NCBI GenBank assembly: GCA_018105865.1
Contig: CM030837.1
Location: forward strand, 11,600,725-11,664,724
From: Metaphire vulgaris
Taxonomy: Eukaryota > Annelida > Clitellata > Crassiclitellata > Megascolecidae
Length of the DNA stretch: 64,000 nt
Direction of reading: 5' to 3'
Part shown: in pieces, positions 47,801-51,671 of the stretch
Position numbering within the stretch: position 1 is the first letter of the stretch
Layout: every line of letters begins with the position of its first letter
Position numbers and translations under genes: made by a program
Notes under the pieces: model-generated
Told to the model about the DNA's origin: nothing
The model's input: the letters and a program-made list of their open reading frames with translations, nothing else
Database searches by the model: none

Positions 47801-50593
47801 AGAAACGTGACCAGTTGTTTGTTAACGATCCTTTCTAATAGCTTCGATAAGAAAGGTACGTTGGATACTGGTCTGTAGTTGGATACGTCCGATTGATCCA
47901 GGCCTGGCCGCTTGAGATGTGGAATCACAATGGTGTACTTCCAAGCCAATGGGAATTCTCCAGTTTCAAGTGAGATGGACATAGTGTCCTCAAAAATGGG
48001 GCCAACACCCCAATTGATTCTTTAATGAGCCACATCGGCATTGGATCTGTGACATTGTTTCTTTAGAGACGACATTGCGATGGCGGTAACTTCCTCAATA
48101 GTTGGAGCCGAGTACATTGTGAGGGAAGGTCCGCCATACGAGGAGTAGGTTGCCTTTCCAGCCGTGGCCGTCCTACCTCGTATGCTGTTGATCTTACCAT
48201 CAATGTAATGATGATAGTCCTCTGCCTTAAAGTTGGAGGATGAACATGCGCCGATGCCTCCCTCTCCCAGTAGCTTGTTGAGCAGTTTCCACGACCCCTT
48301 ACTGTCCAACTCAACTGAATGCAAGGACCGCCGCCAGTATTGCCGGCCTTCCAGTTTGACAAGATTCCTCCTGGATTTGAGAGCAGAGCGCCAGGACTTC
48401 CGTGCCTCAGCTTCTTTGATGGTGTCTTTATTCCTTCTGTAAGCTTGTTCTGCTCGACGTGCTCCTCGGCGCGCTTGCCGACACTCTTCGTCGAAGAAAG
48501 GACAGTAAGGCCGAACACGGAATGACATCACCGTCACTGGAGCCAGTTCATCTAAGATGCTCATTATCCCCGATTGATAGCACTCTGCCAGCTTGGATGC
48601 TGTTTTTCAGGGGGCAAGTGGGAAACCGAGCTCTGACGCCTTAAGCCGCGAGATAAATCGATCAAAATTAAAGTGCTTCCAGTTCCTCCGCTCCACTCTT
48701 AAATTTTGGCGGGGGGATTCGCCACCTGAGTCGTCCAGCGAGCAAATGTAACTATCAACAATACTAAAATATTTGATTCAGTAAAAGGCATCATGAAAAT
48801 GATCAAGATGCATTACTGGCAAATTATAAAAGTGGTCATTTGAGGGAAAAAATTTGCAGACTACTCTGGGAAGAAGGAAGCTGTTGAGTCGAGTCCCTTT
48901 CACCGTTGGTGATGCTACTATTGTTCCTGCGGTGAGCTTGCGTCTCTTAGGTGTGATTTTGGACGAAACACTGTCGTTTGAGGCACACATCAACAACGTT
49001 ATCCGATGCTGTCATTACCAGATACGGAGGGTCAAGCTGGTTCAACGCTACCTAACGGTGAGTGCGGCCATTCAGCTTGTACGGGCCCTCGGCTTGTCAT
49101 GAATGGGCTACTGGAACAGTGTCCTGCTGGGCCTACCGGAAAACAAGTTAAATCGACTTCAGTCTGTGCTGAATCTGGCTGCATGAGTGGTCTTTGGTTG
49201 TCACTGGAATGACCACGTCATGCCACTGCTGAGAGATCATATCCACTGGCTACGCGTTCAAGAGTGTATTGTCTACAAACGTTGTTGGCTCACTTTCCGA
49301 GCCCTTTATGACCCACACTGCCCAGAATATCTGAGTGCACAGGTGCAGCGAACGACGTCGAGCGAATCGAGAATGAAGCTTCGGTCAAGTCATCAAGTCC
49401 TACTGCTTGTCCCTCCTCCGTCAAAGACCTCCAATTTTGGAGAAAGGTCATTCTTCAAAGGGAACTCGATACTGTGGAACTCATTACCTGATGTGTCGGA
49501 AGCTGTCTCTGCGGAATCCTTTCTTAGGAACTTAAAAACACACCTATTTAATATAGGACTTAAATGATTTATGTCAAAGCACTTTTGTCGTAGGCCTTAG
49601 CCTTGTTTACTGCGCTAGAGAAATTGTCTAGAAATAAAAAAATAAATATACCTCAGTGAAAGTACCTAGTTAACCTGTTCACTGTGCGTGACGGTGCAGC
49701 CACGTCGGCCGCCGTCGTTCAATATTCGTGCGCGACATGGATGAGCTGTCCTGTAAGTTTCATAACAGTTCGTCATTCGGGTAAGATGTCTGAGACACGT
49801 TTTATGCTATAAATCGCTTCAGTATCTATCCATTTGCTAGATGTCACCTATTTTTTAGCTAGCTTTGCTCCAGTTGCAAGATAATATGTAATCTTTGGAC
49901 CTTCATCGCTGAGACTTATGTTCCGACAAAGGGGTCTTCGGGTTAGACTTGATGTATCTTTACCAAATGTGGACCGATTTTCAAATTTATTGATATATTT
50001 TGTTCCACTGATATGGCCCTGCAACTTTGCCACTCATCCAATAGGGGTTACCGCTGAAAAATTTTTTCCTACGAAGCTTTGAAAATTTTGTTGGGAGGGG
50101 TTGCTATTTTAGACCGTAGAGTGGACCCTACCCCAAAATTTCTTTGTTATGCATGGATGGTTAGAAAGAAGAGTAAAAAGGCTAAAAAATGGCGTATACC
50201 TCATCTTCTTAGCTCCTATATAGCACGAGATATCGCAAATTCAAAAAATCAACAGTTTCCATTTTTAAAGAATGCCTTTCCAAAAAATTATTCCTTGGTA
50301 TGGTGACGGCGTCTAAAAATTTAATCCACGTTGAACGGTATAACTCTCTAAACACAAAAGTGAACATGATATATTGTCTCTCAAAAATTATTTGCCTATA
50401 TGTTAATTTGACAGTATCTTATAAACGCTACCTGAATCTCCAATGCTAAACGGAAAAGTTCCACTAGGATTTCTTCACTGCCCATTTCAATGTAAATAAG
50501 CACCATTGTTGTGTAGATGCTTTCATAGTTGTCTACCTTGTTATTTGGTTGTCTAATGTTTTCATACAAATGCCAGAAGAACAGGGATCCATT
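9138..50593 (-). CDS. EFR3: EFR3 homologue, C-terminal eight exons (gene continues beyond the window)
   Basis: Eight minus-strand segments bounded by AG acceptors and GT donors join in consistent phase into 933 nt (310 residues plus stop). The order and spacing match the C-terminal part of animal EFR3 proteins: a YxxxYExxYT...EIxxELxRLA helix pair, the VVAAYLNFxSQL segment, VIEARRKDAPYYLPE, an ISEALSKIGF segment, TEEVTFES, EKKRQQQIYESFKTGPFEDI, and a terminal MKFPQLFVY (vertebrate MKFPDLCVY). EFR3 (yeast Efr3, fly rolling blackout) is a palmitoylated plasma-membrane protein that recruits PI4-kinase III alpha with TTC7 and FAM126. The N-terminal cysteine motif and most of the helical-repeat body are not in the exons found here. 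Introns reach 12 kb and hold most of the mobile elements described. Family recognition is by eye. Confidence 0.92.
9330..10160. other. EFR3 last intron, part without recognised elements
   Basis: AT-rich intron sequence. A phrase GTGTGACAACCATNCAGTTCA occurs near 9500 and 9918, a local partial duplication. No coding similarity was found. Confidence 0.5.
10502..11239 (+). pseudogene. piggyBac transposase remnant (C-terminal part)
   Basis: The frame (245 codons) starts after an upstream TAG at 10490, so the N-terminal half, including the first catalytic aspartate region, is missing. Recognisable pieces: YSGKG and TDNYFTSLALA (second catalytic Asp region), VGTIRANRVGLPKEF, RRWPVVLFCNLIDIAALNAF, and a terminal cysteine-rich domain (VCARQ...CKACHKNLCTVQC..VCLKC). 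Between KEF and MIETF the usual spacing is short and the conserved GGVDxxDQM motif with the third catalytic Asp is absent, indicating an internal deletion. An intact piggyBac transposase has about 550-600 residues. This copy cannot be functional. Confidence 0.88.
11407..13635 (-). pseudogene. Jockey-superfamily (CR1-like) LINE, RT and C-terminal region, nested in piggyBac
   Basis: The minus-strand frame 13601-12477 (374 codons) contains NYRPISMLPALSKILEKL, the FIDLSKAFDTLDH box, a GVPHVSILGP box (normally GVPQGS) and YADN (normally YADD). The C-terminal domain follows at 12218-11841 with FSGPKVWNSLSNE. The 3' end is a TTTGAT-type tail (plus strand ATCAAATCAAATCAAAT at 11423). The endonuclease is missing, so the copy is 5' truncated. 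The changed RT motifs mean it is inactive. Confidence 0.85.
13640..13930 (+). pseudogene. L2/CR1-like LINE 3' fragment
   Basis: Plus-strand translation gives LGERSVKWGNPILWNALPIN followed by IELFAKKLNTYLFD and a stop, the usual C-terminus of L2/CR1 ORF2. The downstream GCGCTATATAAATTGACATT resembles L2-type tails elsewhere in the window. It is opposite in orientation to the larger LINE beside it. Confidence 0.75.
14080..14526 (-). pseudogene. LINE ORF2 C-terminal end with C2H2 finger
   Basis: The 148-codon frame contains LRWSGHLYRMEDGRLPKILLYGELSS, RYKDQLKVTMKQYNIDPNNW and a final CADCGRICASKIGLISHQRTH zinc finger, a C-terminus typical of RTE-like endonuclease-RT proteins. Its stop codon overlaps the piggyBac TTAA. 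The upstream RT is absent; opposite-strand LINE sequence abuts near 14600. Confidence 0.85.
14996..16008 (+). mobile_element. piggyBac-derived non-autonomous element with remnant transposase ends
   Basis: The element is flanked by TTAA (14992-14995, 16009-16012). Its ends start CTCTTCCATGGCCA and, inverted, CTCTTTGGCTGCCATG. Near 15250 a translation STKEVLEAIKNSKFDDMG looks like a piggyBac transposase N-terminus. From 15372 and 15553 two translations, NFCDMCQK.LCHNCFNTFH and NFFDKCQKYICHNCFETFH, match the piggyBac C-terminal cysteine-rich domain. The middle of the transposase is gone. The right end forms a hairpin of about 22 bp with a GAAA-centred loop (15962-16010). A second copy is at 32099-34346. 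Confidence 0.85.
16247..16548. mobile_element. Foldback / Mutator-type palindromic element with 9-bp TSD
   Basis: The flanks carry the exact 9-bp duplication GTCCTAACC (16238-16246 and 16549-16557). The left arm is a run of about 15-bp units (CAGGACGATTCATCT); the right arm is the same in inverted orientation. The centre (16373-16415) is CCCTAA-rich, with TTTACCCTAACCCTAA. Total 302 bp, no gene. Foldback and Mutator-like elements make 9-bp duplications and have repeat-built arms, which is the basis of the call. Confidence 0.88.
16730..17426. mobile_element. Second foldback-type palindromic element with 9-bp TSD
   Basis: The flanks carry the exact 9-bp duplication GATGCAGTG (16721-16729 and 17427-17435). 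Outer ends are GGTACGCGGACGATTGACC and, inverted, GGTTCTAGGACGATTGACC. The arms (16730-16980 and 17178-17426) are arrays of GGACGNTTGACCACNG units in opposite orientation around a unique AT-rich centre of about 200 bp (16981-17177). Several open frames reading VVKRPLWSIVQWSN are translations of the arrays. Confidence 0.88.
17500..18108. mobile_element. TA-flanked MITE, ACCRTRTATACTCGCG family, copy 1
   Basis: TA dinucleotides flank ends CCGTGTATACTCGCGATAAA and, inverted, CCATATATACTCACGTTAAA. 609 bp, no coding capacity. It lies in the last EFR3 intron, 145 bp from exon g. A Tc1/mariner-like superfamily is suggested by the TA target only. Confidence 0.78.
18254..18360 (-). CDS. EFR3: EFR3 exon g, 107 nt
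   Basis: Acceptor TTGTAG and donor GTAAAT; two bases complete a codon from exon f and the exon ends in phase 0. It encodes a charged helix, KEQEKKRQQQIYESF, followed by KTGPFEDIVARSEAQ, matching EEQEKEKRR...FQKAPFEEIAAQ of vertebrate EFR3. Confidence 0.92.
18513..18561 (-). CDS. EFR3: EFR3 exon f, 49-nt micro-exon
   Basis: Acceptor TTTTAAG and donor GTATGT; starts in phase 0 and leaves one base. It encodes KTATEEVTFESMKKIL, matching the TEEITFEALKKAI motif of vertebrate EFR3. It is separated from exon g by a 152-bp intron. Confidence 0.9.
18734..19210. mobile_element. TA-flanked MITE, same family, copy 2, with internal tandem repeat
   Basis: TA flanks, ends CCGTACATACTCGCGG and, inverted, CCATATATACTTGCGG. 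The interior carries about 2.3 copies of a roughly 98-bp unit beginning CCCCTCCTCCAACCC. Together with copy 1 it brackets EFR3 exons g and f. Confidence 0.8.
19213..19936. other. EFR3 intron, nothing recognised
   Basis: Open frames near 19.6 kb rich in F, S and L lack motifs and are read as chance. Confidence 0.45.
19937..21689. mobile_element. TIR element built of GA-rich repeat units, interrupted by a TTAA element
   Basis: The right end GTGAAAATACGG-TA is the inverse of the ACCGTATTTTCAC start seen at 26059 and 43085; the left end TTTTCAGGCATATAATG is degenerate. Internal units near 20100, 21270 and 21410 share the core CCTGGTTAATTACAATCCTC, then a TGTGGCTG phrase and GAGAGA. Related units recur at 26.2 and 28-29.3 kb. 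The element was split by the insertion at 20177-21198. Confidence 0.6.
20177..21198. mobile_element. TTAA-flanked palindromic repeat family P, copy 1
   Basis: TTAA at 20173-20176 and 21199-21202; ends CCCCTTAATGGGGA and, inverted, CCCCTTAACGGGAA. 1022 bp. Two tandem blocks share a phrase like GCTATATAGAAG, AGCATTTTTATTG and GGGTAGGGTCCACTCTACAG. Near the right end are short palindromes such as GCCGTTTATAAACGGC. Removing it restores the host repeat reading TTGCTT/TTAATTGG. Target and end pattern are piggyBac-like. Confidence 0.82.
21692..23315. other. EFR3 intron, nothing recognised
   Basis: No terminal repeats, RT motifs or exon-like frames were identified on either strand. Confidence 0.45.
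23316..23404 (-). CDS. EFR3: EFR3 exon e, 89 nt
   Basis: Acceptor TTATCAG and donor GTTAGT; two bases complete a glycine codon and the exon ends in phase 0. The product (SVELNHSISDINSINMDPES and onward) lies in the poorly conserved, probably disordered linker of EFR3, so it rests mainly on phase compatibility and position. The acceptor has a weak pyrimidine tract. Confidence 0.72.
23675..24338. mobile_element. TTAA-flanked family P, copy 2, near-complete palindrome
   Basis: TTAA at 23671-23674 and CTAA (one change) at 24339-24342. Starts CCCCTTAACGGGAGATTTAA and ends with its approximate inverse. The two halves are inverse copies along most of the 664 bp, so the transcript would fold into a long hairpin. 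It lies between EFR3 exons e and d. Confidence 0.85.
24339..25261. other. EFR3 intron with (TA)n/(CA)n tract and LINE-tail-like sequence
   Basis: 24396-24540 resembles the inverted TTGAAT-rich tail of the CR1-like LINEs in this window. A TA/CA simple repeat lies at 24531-24610. 25145-25200 matches, on the minus strand, the RTE-like LINE segment at 36690-36740. Confidence 0.5.
24531..24610. repeat. (TA)n with CA/TG-rich flank
   Basis: An uninterrupted TA run at about 24534-24556 followed by CACA and TGTG stretches. Confidence 0.9.
25262..25433 (+). repeat. Possible LTR of a truncated retroelement
   Basis: A 172-bp block starts TGTTGTGTAATAC and ends GTTTCACAACA (TG...CA with inverted ends TGTTGTG/CACAACA) and is preceded by a purine tract, AAGGGGGAGGG. 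This is how the 3' LTR of a copia-like element would look. No second copy or target duplication was found. Confidence 0.35.
25542..25672 (-). CDS. EFR3: EFR3 exon d, 131 nt
   Basis: Acceptor ATATGTAG and donor GTAACA. It takes two bases from exon c and leaves one. It encodes KVWLFNSDAISEALSKIGF and then DVSRLNAPF, matching the IAESLGGSGY...RLSVPY region of vertebrate EFR3. The intron to exon c is 11.7 kb and contains the interrupted RTE-like LINE. A possible retroelement LTR ends about 110 bp away. Confidence 0.9.
25673..26055. other. EFR3 intron, nothing recognised
   Basis: Plain AT-rich intron next to exon d; no motif seen. Confidence 0.45.
26056..26393 (+). mobile_element. Fragment of an ACCGTATTTTCACGC element with GA-rich unit
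   Basis: Starts ACCGTATTTTCACGCATATA at about 26057, with a 29-bp phrase (AGTAAAAGACGTGGGTTTTG and following bases) repeated in tandem. It then carries the CCTGGTTAATTACAA unit and a GA-rich stretch. Its continuation lies beyond the insertion ending at 27975. Confidence 0.6.
26394..27975. mobile_element. TIR element with four GGTACCATAAGTGGG motifs
   Basis: Ends are GTGACCCGCTGGGAGAAAAG and, inverted, GTGACCTGCTGGGAGAAAAG; candidate 4-bp duplication AAAT on both sides. The motif GGTACCATANGTGGG lies just inside each end and again, inverted, at about 27237 and 27590, giving a nested pair of inverted repeats. Removing it restores the GA-rich host unit. The superfamily is undetermined; no transposase was found. 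Confidence 0.7.
26514..27145 (-). mobile_element. Helitron-like non-autonomous element (reverse orientation)
   Basis: On the minus strand the 3' end is a GC-rich hairpin (GCGAGCGAAGCGAGC) followed by CTAG-T, as in Helitron termini. The other end contains ATATTAAGATCC, shared with the copy at 31126. The interior has tandem units of about 75 bp (26880-27060) around ACCAACGCATCGCGCGACG. The class is tentative. Confidence 0.5.
27976..28261 (+). repeat. GA-rich satellite units with (GA)n tracts
   Basis: Two (GA)n tracts (about 28074-28140 and 28206-28262) are embedded in the AATGTGGCTG repeat unit. Open frames of alternating E/R or S/L are translations of (GA)n. Confidence 0.9.
28310..28680 (-). 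pseudogene. LINE ORF2 C-terminal fragment, copy 1
   Basis: Minus-strand translation reads GWAEKVSNEELYKKIQRKET, then RKLCLFGHICRMKDDRK and KKGRPHREWYDEI, the post-RT region of an endonuclease-RT LINE. It ends with a stop near 28350. Confidence 0.8.
28869..29239 (-). pseudogene. LINE ORF2 C-terminal fragment, copy 2
   Basis: Same as 28310-28680 because of the 559-bp duplication; the translation is identical. Confidence 0.8.
29962..31012. mobile_element. TTAA-flanked family P, copy 3, inside the RTE-like LINE
   Basis: TTAA at 29958-29961 and 31013-31016; ends CCCGTTCCTGGGTAATG and, inverted, CCCGTTCCAGGAGGAATT. Orientation opposite to copy 1. The CCGTTTATAAACGG palindromes lie at the left, and two tandem blocks of the AGAGCAATAAAAATGCTAAA phrase follow. 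The open frame 30653-30901 recurs in copy 6 but is the translated repeat. Confidence 0.85.
31126..31405 (+). mobile_element. Helitron-like element with GATTGG repeats
   Basis: It interrupts the RTE-like LINE between codons that join once it is removed. It starts TATATTAAGATTC and ends with a GC-rich hairpin (GCTCGCGCAAGCGAAGCGAGC-like) followed by CTAGT. The interior repeats GATTGGTTGGCTGTGTGAGC, so inverted CCAAT boxes recur at about 30-bp steps. Inverse copy of the 26514-27145 family. Confidence 0.55.
32099..34346 (+). mobile_element. piggyBac-derived element, copy 2, containing a LINE
   Basis: TTAA at 32095-32098 and 34347-34350; ends CTCTTTCACAGATATTG and, inverted, CTCTTTGACAGACAAATTG. 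The 5' part parallels 14996-15480, with the same transposase N-terminal remnant. Cysteine-rich-domain translations lie at about 32460 (DFYDICQKYVCCNCFETFH) and 33938 (NFCDKCQKYICRNCLRPF). A LINE (32588-33885) is inserted in it, and it is itself inserted in the RTE-like LINE. Confidence 0.85.
32588..33885 (-). pseudogene. CR1-like LINE nested in the piggyBac derivative
   Basis: The minus-strand frame 33880-33311 has LLYADDANLIASHD (RT box intact), FLGIIVDQNLNWKENAEHLT and a post-RT region; 33300-33007 follows with FTGPRIWNAILHHTKNLN, the C-terminal domain. The 3' tail is TTGAAT-rich (32588-32620). It is 5' truncated within the RT. Confidence 0.85.
34352..34944. mobile_element. hAT-type MITE with exact 8-bp TSD
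   Basis: GAGTTAAC at 34344-34351 and 34945-34952 flanks the ends CAGACATGGAACCGGGTCAC and the inverse of CAGACATGGAACCGGGTCAC. GGGTCA is repeated several times inside both ends. The duplication includes the right TTAA of the neighbouring piggyBac derivative, so the MITE came later. Confidence 0.92.
35030..35335 (-). pseudogene. 5'-truncated LINE 3' end inserted in the RTE-like LINE
   Basis: Minus-strand translation reads RGRPRTSLLHWMMTKDGYKG, then AADRDRWRQWEPRPASGQRT and a stop, with an AAG-rich tail. An 85-bp copy of the same 3' end is at 59000-59084. Confidence 0.75.
35750..36435 (+). repeat. SINE-like non-autonomous retroelement, copy 1
   Basis: About 690 bp, similar along its length to 43830-44500, sharing CTCCTACTACCAACTCGCGG and CATCATCTTCCGTTCCTCGT. 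The 3' end (AAAGCGCTTTTGA ... AGCGCTAAATAAAT) resembles L2/CR1 LINE tails in this window, suggesting mobilisation by that machinery. Short frames inside lack motifs. Confidence 0.65.
36780..36905 (+). repeat. L2/CR1-type tail with (AACT)n end
   Basis: AAAGCACACTTGACTTTTG and CCGCGCTATATTAAATTGTG are followed by four AACT repeats, the layout of a severely 5'-truncated LINE or SINE copy. Confidence 0.65.
37040..37217 (-). mobile_element. End fragment of an ACCGTATTTTCGCAC-type element
   Basis: On the minus strand it starts ACCGTATTTTCGCACATATA and parallels the first 150 bp of the element at 26057. The other end was not found. It lies about 200 bp from EFR3 exon c. Confidence 0.55.
37420..37496 (-). 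CDS. EFR3: EFR3 exon c, 77 nt
   Basis: Acceptor TTTTTAG and donor GTGAGA; starts in phase 0 and leaves two bases. It encodes VIEARRKDAPYYLPEVAF, matching the conserved VIE...APYxLPE motif of EFR3. It lies 786 bp from exon b. Confidence 0.92.
38284..38409 (-). CDS. EFR3: EFR3 exon b, 126 nt
   Basis: Acceptor TTTCAG and donor GTATAA, phase 0 to 0, 42 codons. It encodes the HAVVAAYLNFMSQL segment, one of the best conserved pieces of EFR3. The intron towards exon a is 12.0 kb. Two overlapping open frames in other phases cover this exon and are chance. Confidence 0.93.
38410..39036. other. EFR3 intron, nothing recognised
   Basis: No motif seen; the open frames here are shadows of exon b and its flank. 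Confidence 0.45.
39037..40182. mobile_element. TA-flanked MITE with long inverted ends
   Basis: TA at 39035-39036 and 40183-40184; ends CATGGTGTCTCAGAAAAA and, inverted, CAGGGTGTCTCAGAAAAA. The inverted similarity extends about 280 bp inward on both sides, to a (GTA)n-like tract. A SINE sits in the middle. The TA target and GTGTCTCAG ends suggest a mariner-like origin; no transposase was seen. Confidence 0.82.
39618..39890 (+). repeat. tRNA-derived SINE candidate inside the MITE
   Basis: GGTCGCGGGTTCGAGTCCCG (39661-39680) is a Pol III B box within a tRNA-like 3' half; the A box and 5' half are missing or degenerate. A body of about 200 bp follows, ending in TTTACCTTTTTTT. The flanks on both sides belong to the MITE arms. 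Confidence 0.6.
41450..41885 (+). pseudogene. L2-like LINE 3' fragment
   Basis: Plus-strand translation in shifting frames gives LHWLPVQSRIQHKLCTLML, YLVDLLQPTS, GNEPSRMLDPMPGTPFHQRY and KQLKTHLF-like endings, followed by an ATTAA-rich tail. Confidence 0.72.
42033..42618. mobile_element. hAT-type MITE with exact 8-bp TSD
   Basis: GCCATAGG at 42025-42032 and 42619-42626; ends CATTGGCGGATTTTATT and, inverted, CATAGGCGGATTTAGAG. Small inverted motifs GGGTAGGCT/AGCCTACCC lie inside each end. Confidence 0.92.
43086..43745. mobile_element. TA-flanked MITE, CCGTATTTTTGC family
   Basis: TA at 43084-43085 and 43746-43747; ends CCGTATTTTTGCTCACATTG and, inverted, CCTTATTTTTACGCACATTT. 660 bp inside a LINE; the two LINE halves continue directly on both sides. 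Confidence 0.8.
43830..44500 (+). repeat. SINE-like non-autonomous retroelement, copy 2
   Basis: Similar throughout to 35750-36435. The 3' end CAAAGCTTTTGAAATTTTAT then AATAAATTGTCCTGGAATAA is the tail form shared with L2/CR1 copies. Overlapping frames at 44.1-44.4 kb on both strands are shadows. Confidence 0.65.
44852..44975 (-). repeat. (TTA)n and inverted L2/CR1-type tail
   Basis: The (TTA)n tract (44855-44894) is followed by TATATAGCGCAGTAACATAA and GTCAAGAGCGCTTTACAAAG, which is an L2/CR1 3' end read on the minus strand. Confidence 0.75.
45040..45328 (+). pseudogene. Helitron Pif1-like helicase fragment
   Basis: The translation runs FLCPKNAEALKLNNEITRKL, then FNRADSIISDDPNEA, FLHSLSLSGMQSHEPTPKEG, IMILLHKMNLKKGLHNETKL and IVED. 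This follows the C-terminal region of Helitron-encoded Pif1-family helicases (NSLxPSGxPPHxLxLKVGxxxMLLRNLNPxxGLCNGTRLIV). The upstream helicase and the Rep domain are absent. It is a truncated remnant. Confidence 0.82.
45329..45519. other. Short-palindrome-rich sequence
   Basis: GATCGACCGATGCAGGCATC followed by repeated ATCGGG and TGATGCAGATACATCAGCATG phrases resembles the interior of hAT-type MITEs; ends not defined. Confidence 0.35.
45520..46470 (-). pseudogene. L2/CR1-like LINE 3' half
   Basis: Minus-strand translation: SNRLFINPSKTEFMILGTQP, HNLGISFDTDLSFKSHFSKL, SSKIDYCNSLFSG, LQTIQNAVARIVIPTGKFDH, LHWLPIEQRIKFKIATLTF. The 3' tail is AATTTGAATTG-like at about 45520. It is 5' truncated near 46450, next to the hAT MITE. 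Confidence 0.82.
46479..46812. mobile_element. hAT-type MITE with exact 8-bp TSD
   Basis: GTTTGTGC at 46471-46478 and 46813-46820; ends CAGTGGCATAGCCAAGG and, inverted, CAGTGGCTTAGCCAGGA. Internal TTTTTTTGCTTGTCAGCNCC and CCCCTTCCGGAAATCC phrases recur near 8440-8540. Confidence 0.93.
46821..47412. other. Unassigned DNA between LINE copies
   Basis: About 590 bp without recognised motif; two opposite open frames at 47.1-47.4 kb have no family signature. Confidence 0.4.
47413..48775 (-). pseudogene. L2-like LINE, linker and RT 5' half (inverted part)
   Basis: Minus-strand translation: SFRVRPYCPFFDEECRQARR, WKLLNKLLGEGG, IVIPHLKRPGLDQ, NYRPVSNVPFLSKLLERIVN, TLLCLLDLSTAFDTVDHEIL, then GVPQGS-like to about 47413. 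It stops before the YADD box. The complementary 3' part lies on the other strand at 48850-49650. Confidence 0.85.
48850..49650 (+). pseudogene. L2-like LINE, 3' half
   Basis: Plus-strand translation: VPAVSLRLLGVILDETLSFE, NRLQSVLNLAA, RDHIHWLRVQECIVYKRCWL, FGERSFFKGNSILWNSLPDV, LRNLKTHLFNIGLK and stop. The tail CAAAGCACTTTTG...GCGCTAGAGAAATTGTC with A-rich end is typical. With 47413-48775 it forms a head-to-head pair. Confidence 0.85.
49674..50339. mobile_element. TTAA-flanked family P, copy 4 (divergent)
   Basis: TTAA at 49670-49673 and a degenerate TATAA at the right; ends CTGTTCACTGTGCGTGACGG and, inverted, CCGTTCAACGTGGATTAAA. It shares the TAGAGTGGACCCTACCCCAAA and GATGGTTAGAAAGA phrases of the family. 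Its edge is about 90 bp from EFR3 exon a. Confidence 0.7.
50432..50593 (-). CDS. EFR3: EFR3 exon a (most 5' exon found), 162 nt
   Basis: Acceptor CTTTAG before 50593 and donor GTAGCG after 50432; phase 0 at both ends, 54 codons. The translation begins NGSLFFWHLYENI and ends EELFRLALEIQ-like (read VELFRLALEIQ), aligning with the EFR3 segment that precedes the AAYLNF helix. A TTAA-flanked repeat ends only about 90 bp away, at 50339. The next upstream exon should encode the part of EFR3 before NG; none was found between 50.6 and 64 kb. Confidence 0.9.
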
Positions 50594-50622
50594 CTAAAGG
50601 TAAATTCAACCAGACTAGCTAA

Positions 50623-50653
<31 letters not shown>

Positions 50654-51151
50654 TATAATACATAAAAATTCTGGTAAAATGTAATAAGATATTACTTTAG
50701 TGAAATAAGCAAAGGAAGAATCAAATTTAAAAACAGTTAAGTAGGAAATAATGACCTATGAGATGCTATTTTGACTTGCTTTAAATGCATTTAACTTATT
50801 GATTAAAAATCAGGAAGGTGTAGCATTAATAAAACAAAAATAATTTTTGACAGATTGATTGATGTATTTTGTTGAGGTTGAATGCTAATAATTAGCAATC
50901 AACTGCCAACAGTTGCCATCTCCTGCCATTTATTTGATCACAGTGCTTACAACTTACTTCTTAAATAATAAGTATAATGCACAATTTTTTTACTCAGAAT
51001 TTTCCATAAAATTGGGATGCATATTATATCCATATAATATGCAAATTATCGGGTTATTATATAAATATTTCATCATTTTACCCGATGACTTAATTTTGCC
51101 AGCACTTTCCTTAGCTTTTAGCATATCATTGGAATGATAAAGCTCGTGGCA
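50594..51151. other. Intronic DNA with (TA)n tract
   Basis: A TA simple repeat lies at about 50621-50650. No exon preceding exon a was found here. Confidence 0.5.
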
Positions 51152-51155
51152 TTAA

Positions 51156-51671
51156 CCCCTTCACCAGGCATGACGTATGGAATGCGTCAGCCGCGAACTT
51201 TTGCTATTCGGGCACGACGGATGAGATACGCCAAGTCACTTTTGTAGCGGTTCAACGGTCAGGCGCGTCGTATCAGAAACGTCTTATGCTATAGATCACT
51301 TTATTCGCTAGATGACACCTGTTTTTAGCTAGTTCAGCTCTATTGTGCTAAGGAATAGATATTCTTTGGACTGAGAGGTCAAACCTTGGCCTGCGTTGTG
51401 TAGGAAATCGCCTCAATAAAATGACTTGTATGGGTTAGCATTAATGCATCTTCACCAAATGTTGACCGATTTTCAAACTTATTGATTTATTTTGTTCCAC
51501 TGACATCCCCTACAACTTTGCCGCTCACCCAATTGGGATTACCACTGAAAATTTTTTGCCATGGGGATATTAAAATTTTTTTGGAGAGGGGTGCTATTTT
51601 AGGCCGTAGAGTGGACCCAACCCCAAATTTCTTTGTTTTGCACAAATGGTTAGAAAGAGGAGTAAAAAGGC
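51156..51671. mobile_element. TTAA-flanked family P, copy 5 (truncated)
   Basis: TTAA at 51152-51155, start CCCCTTCACCAGGCATGACG. It shares the TTATGCTATAGATC and ATTTTAGGCCGTAGAGTGGA phrases with copy 4. The right half is missing after about 51671. Confidence 0.7.
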
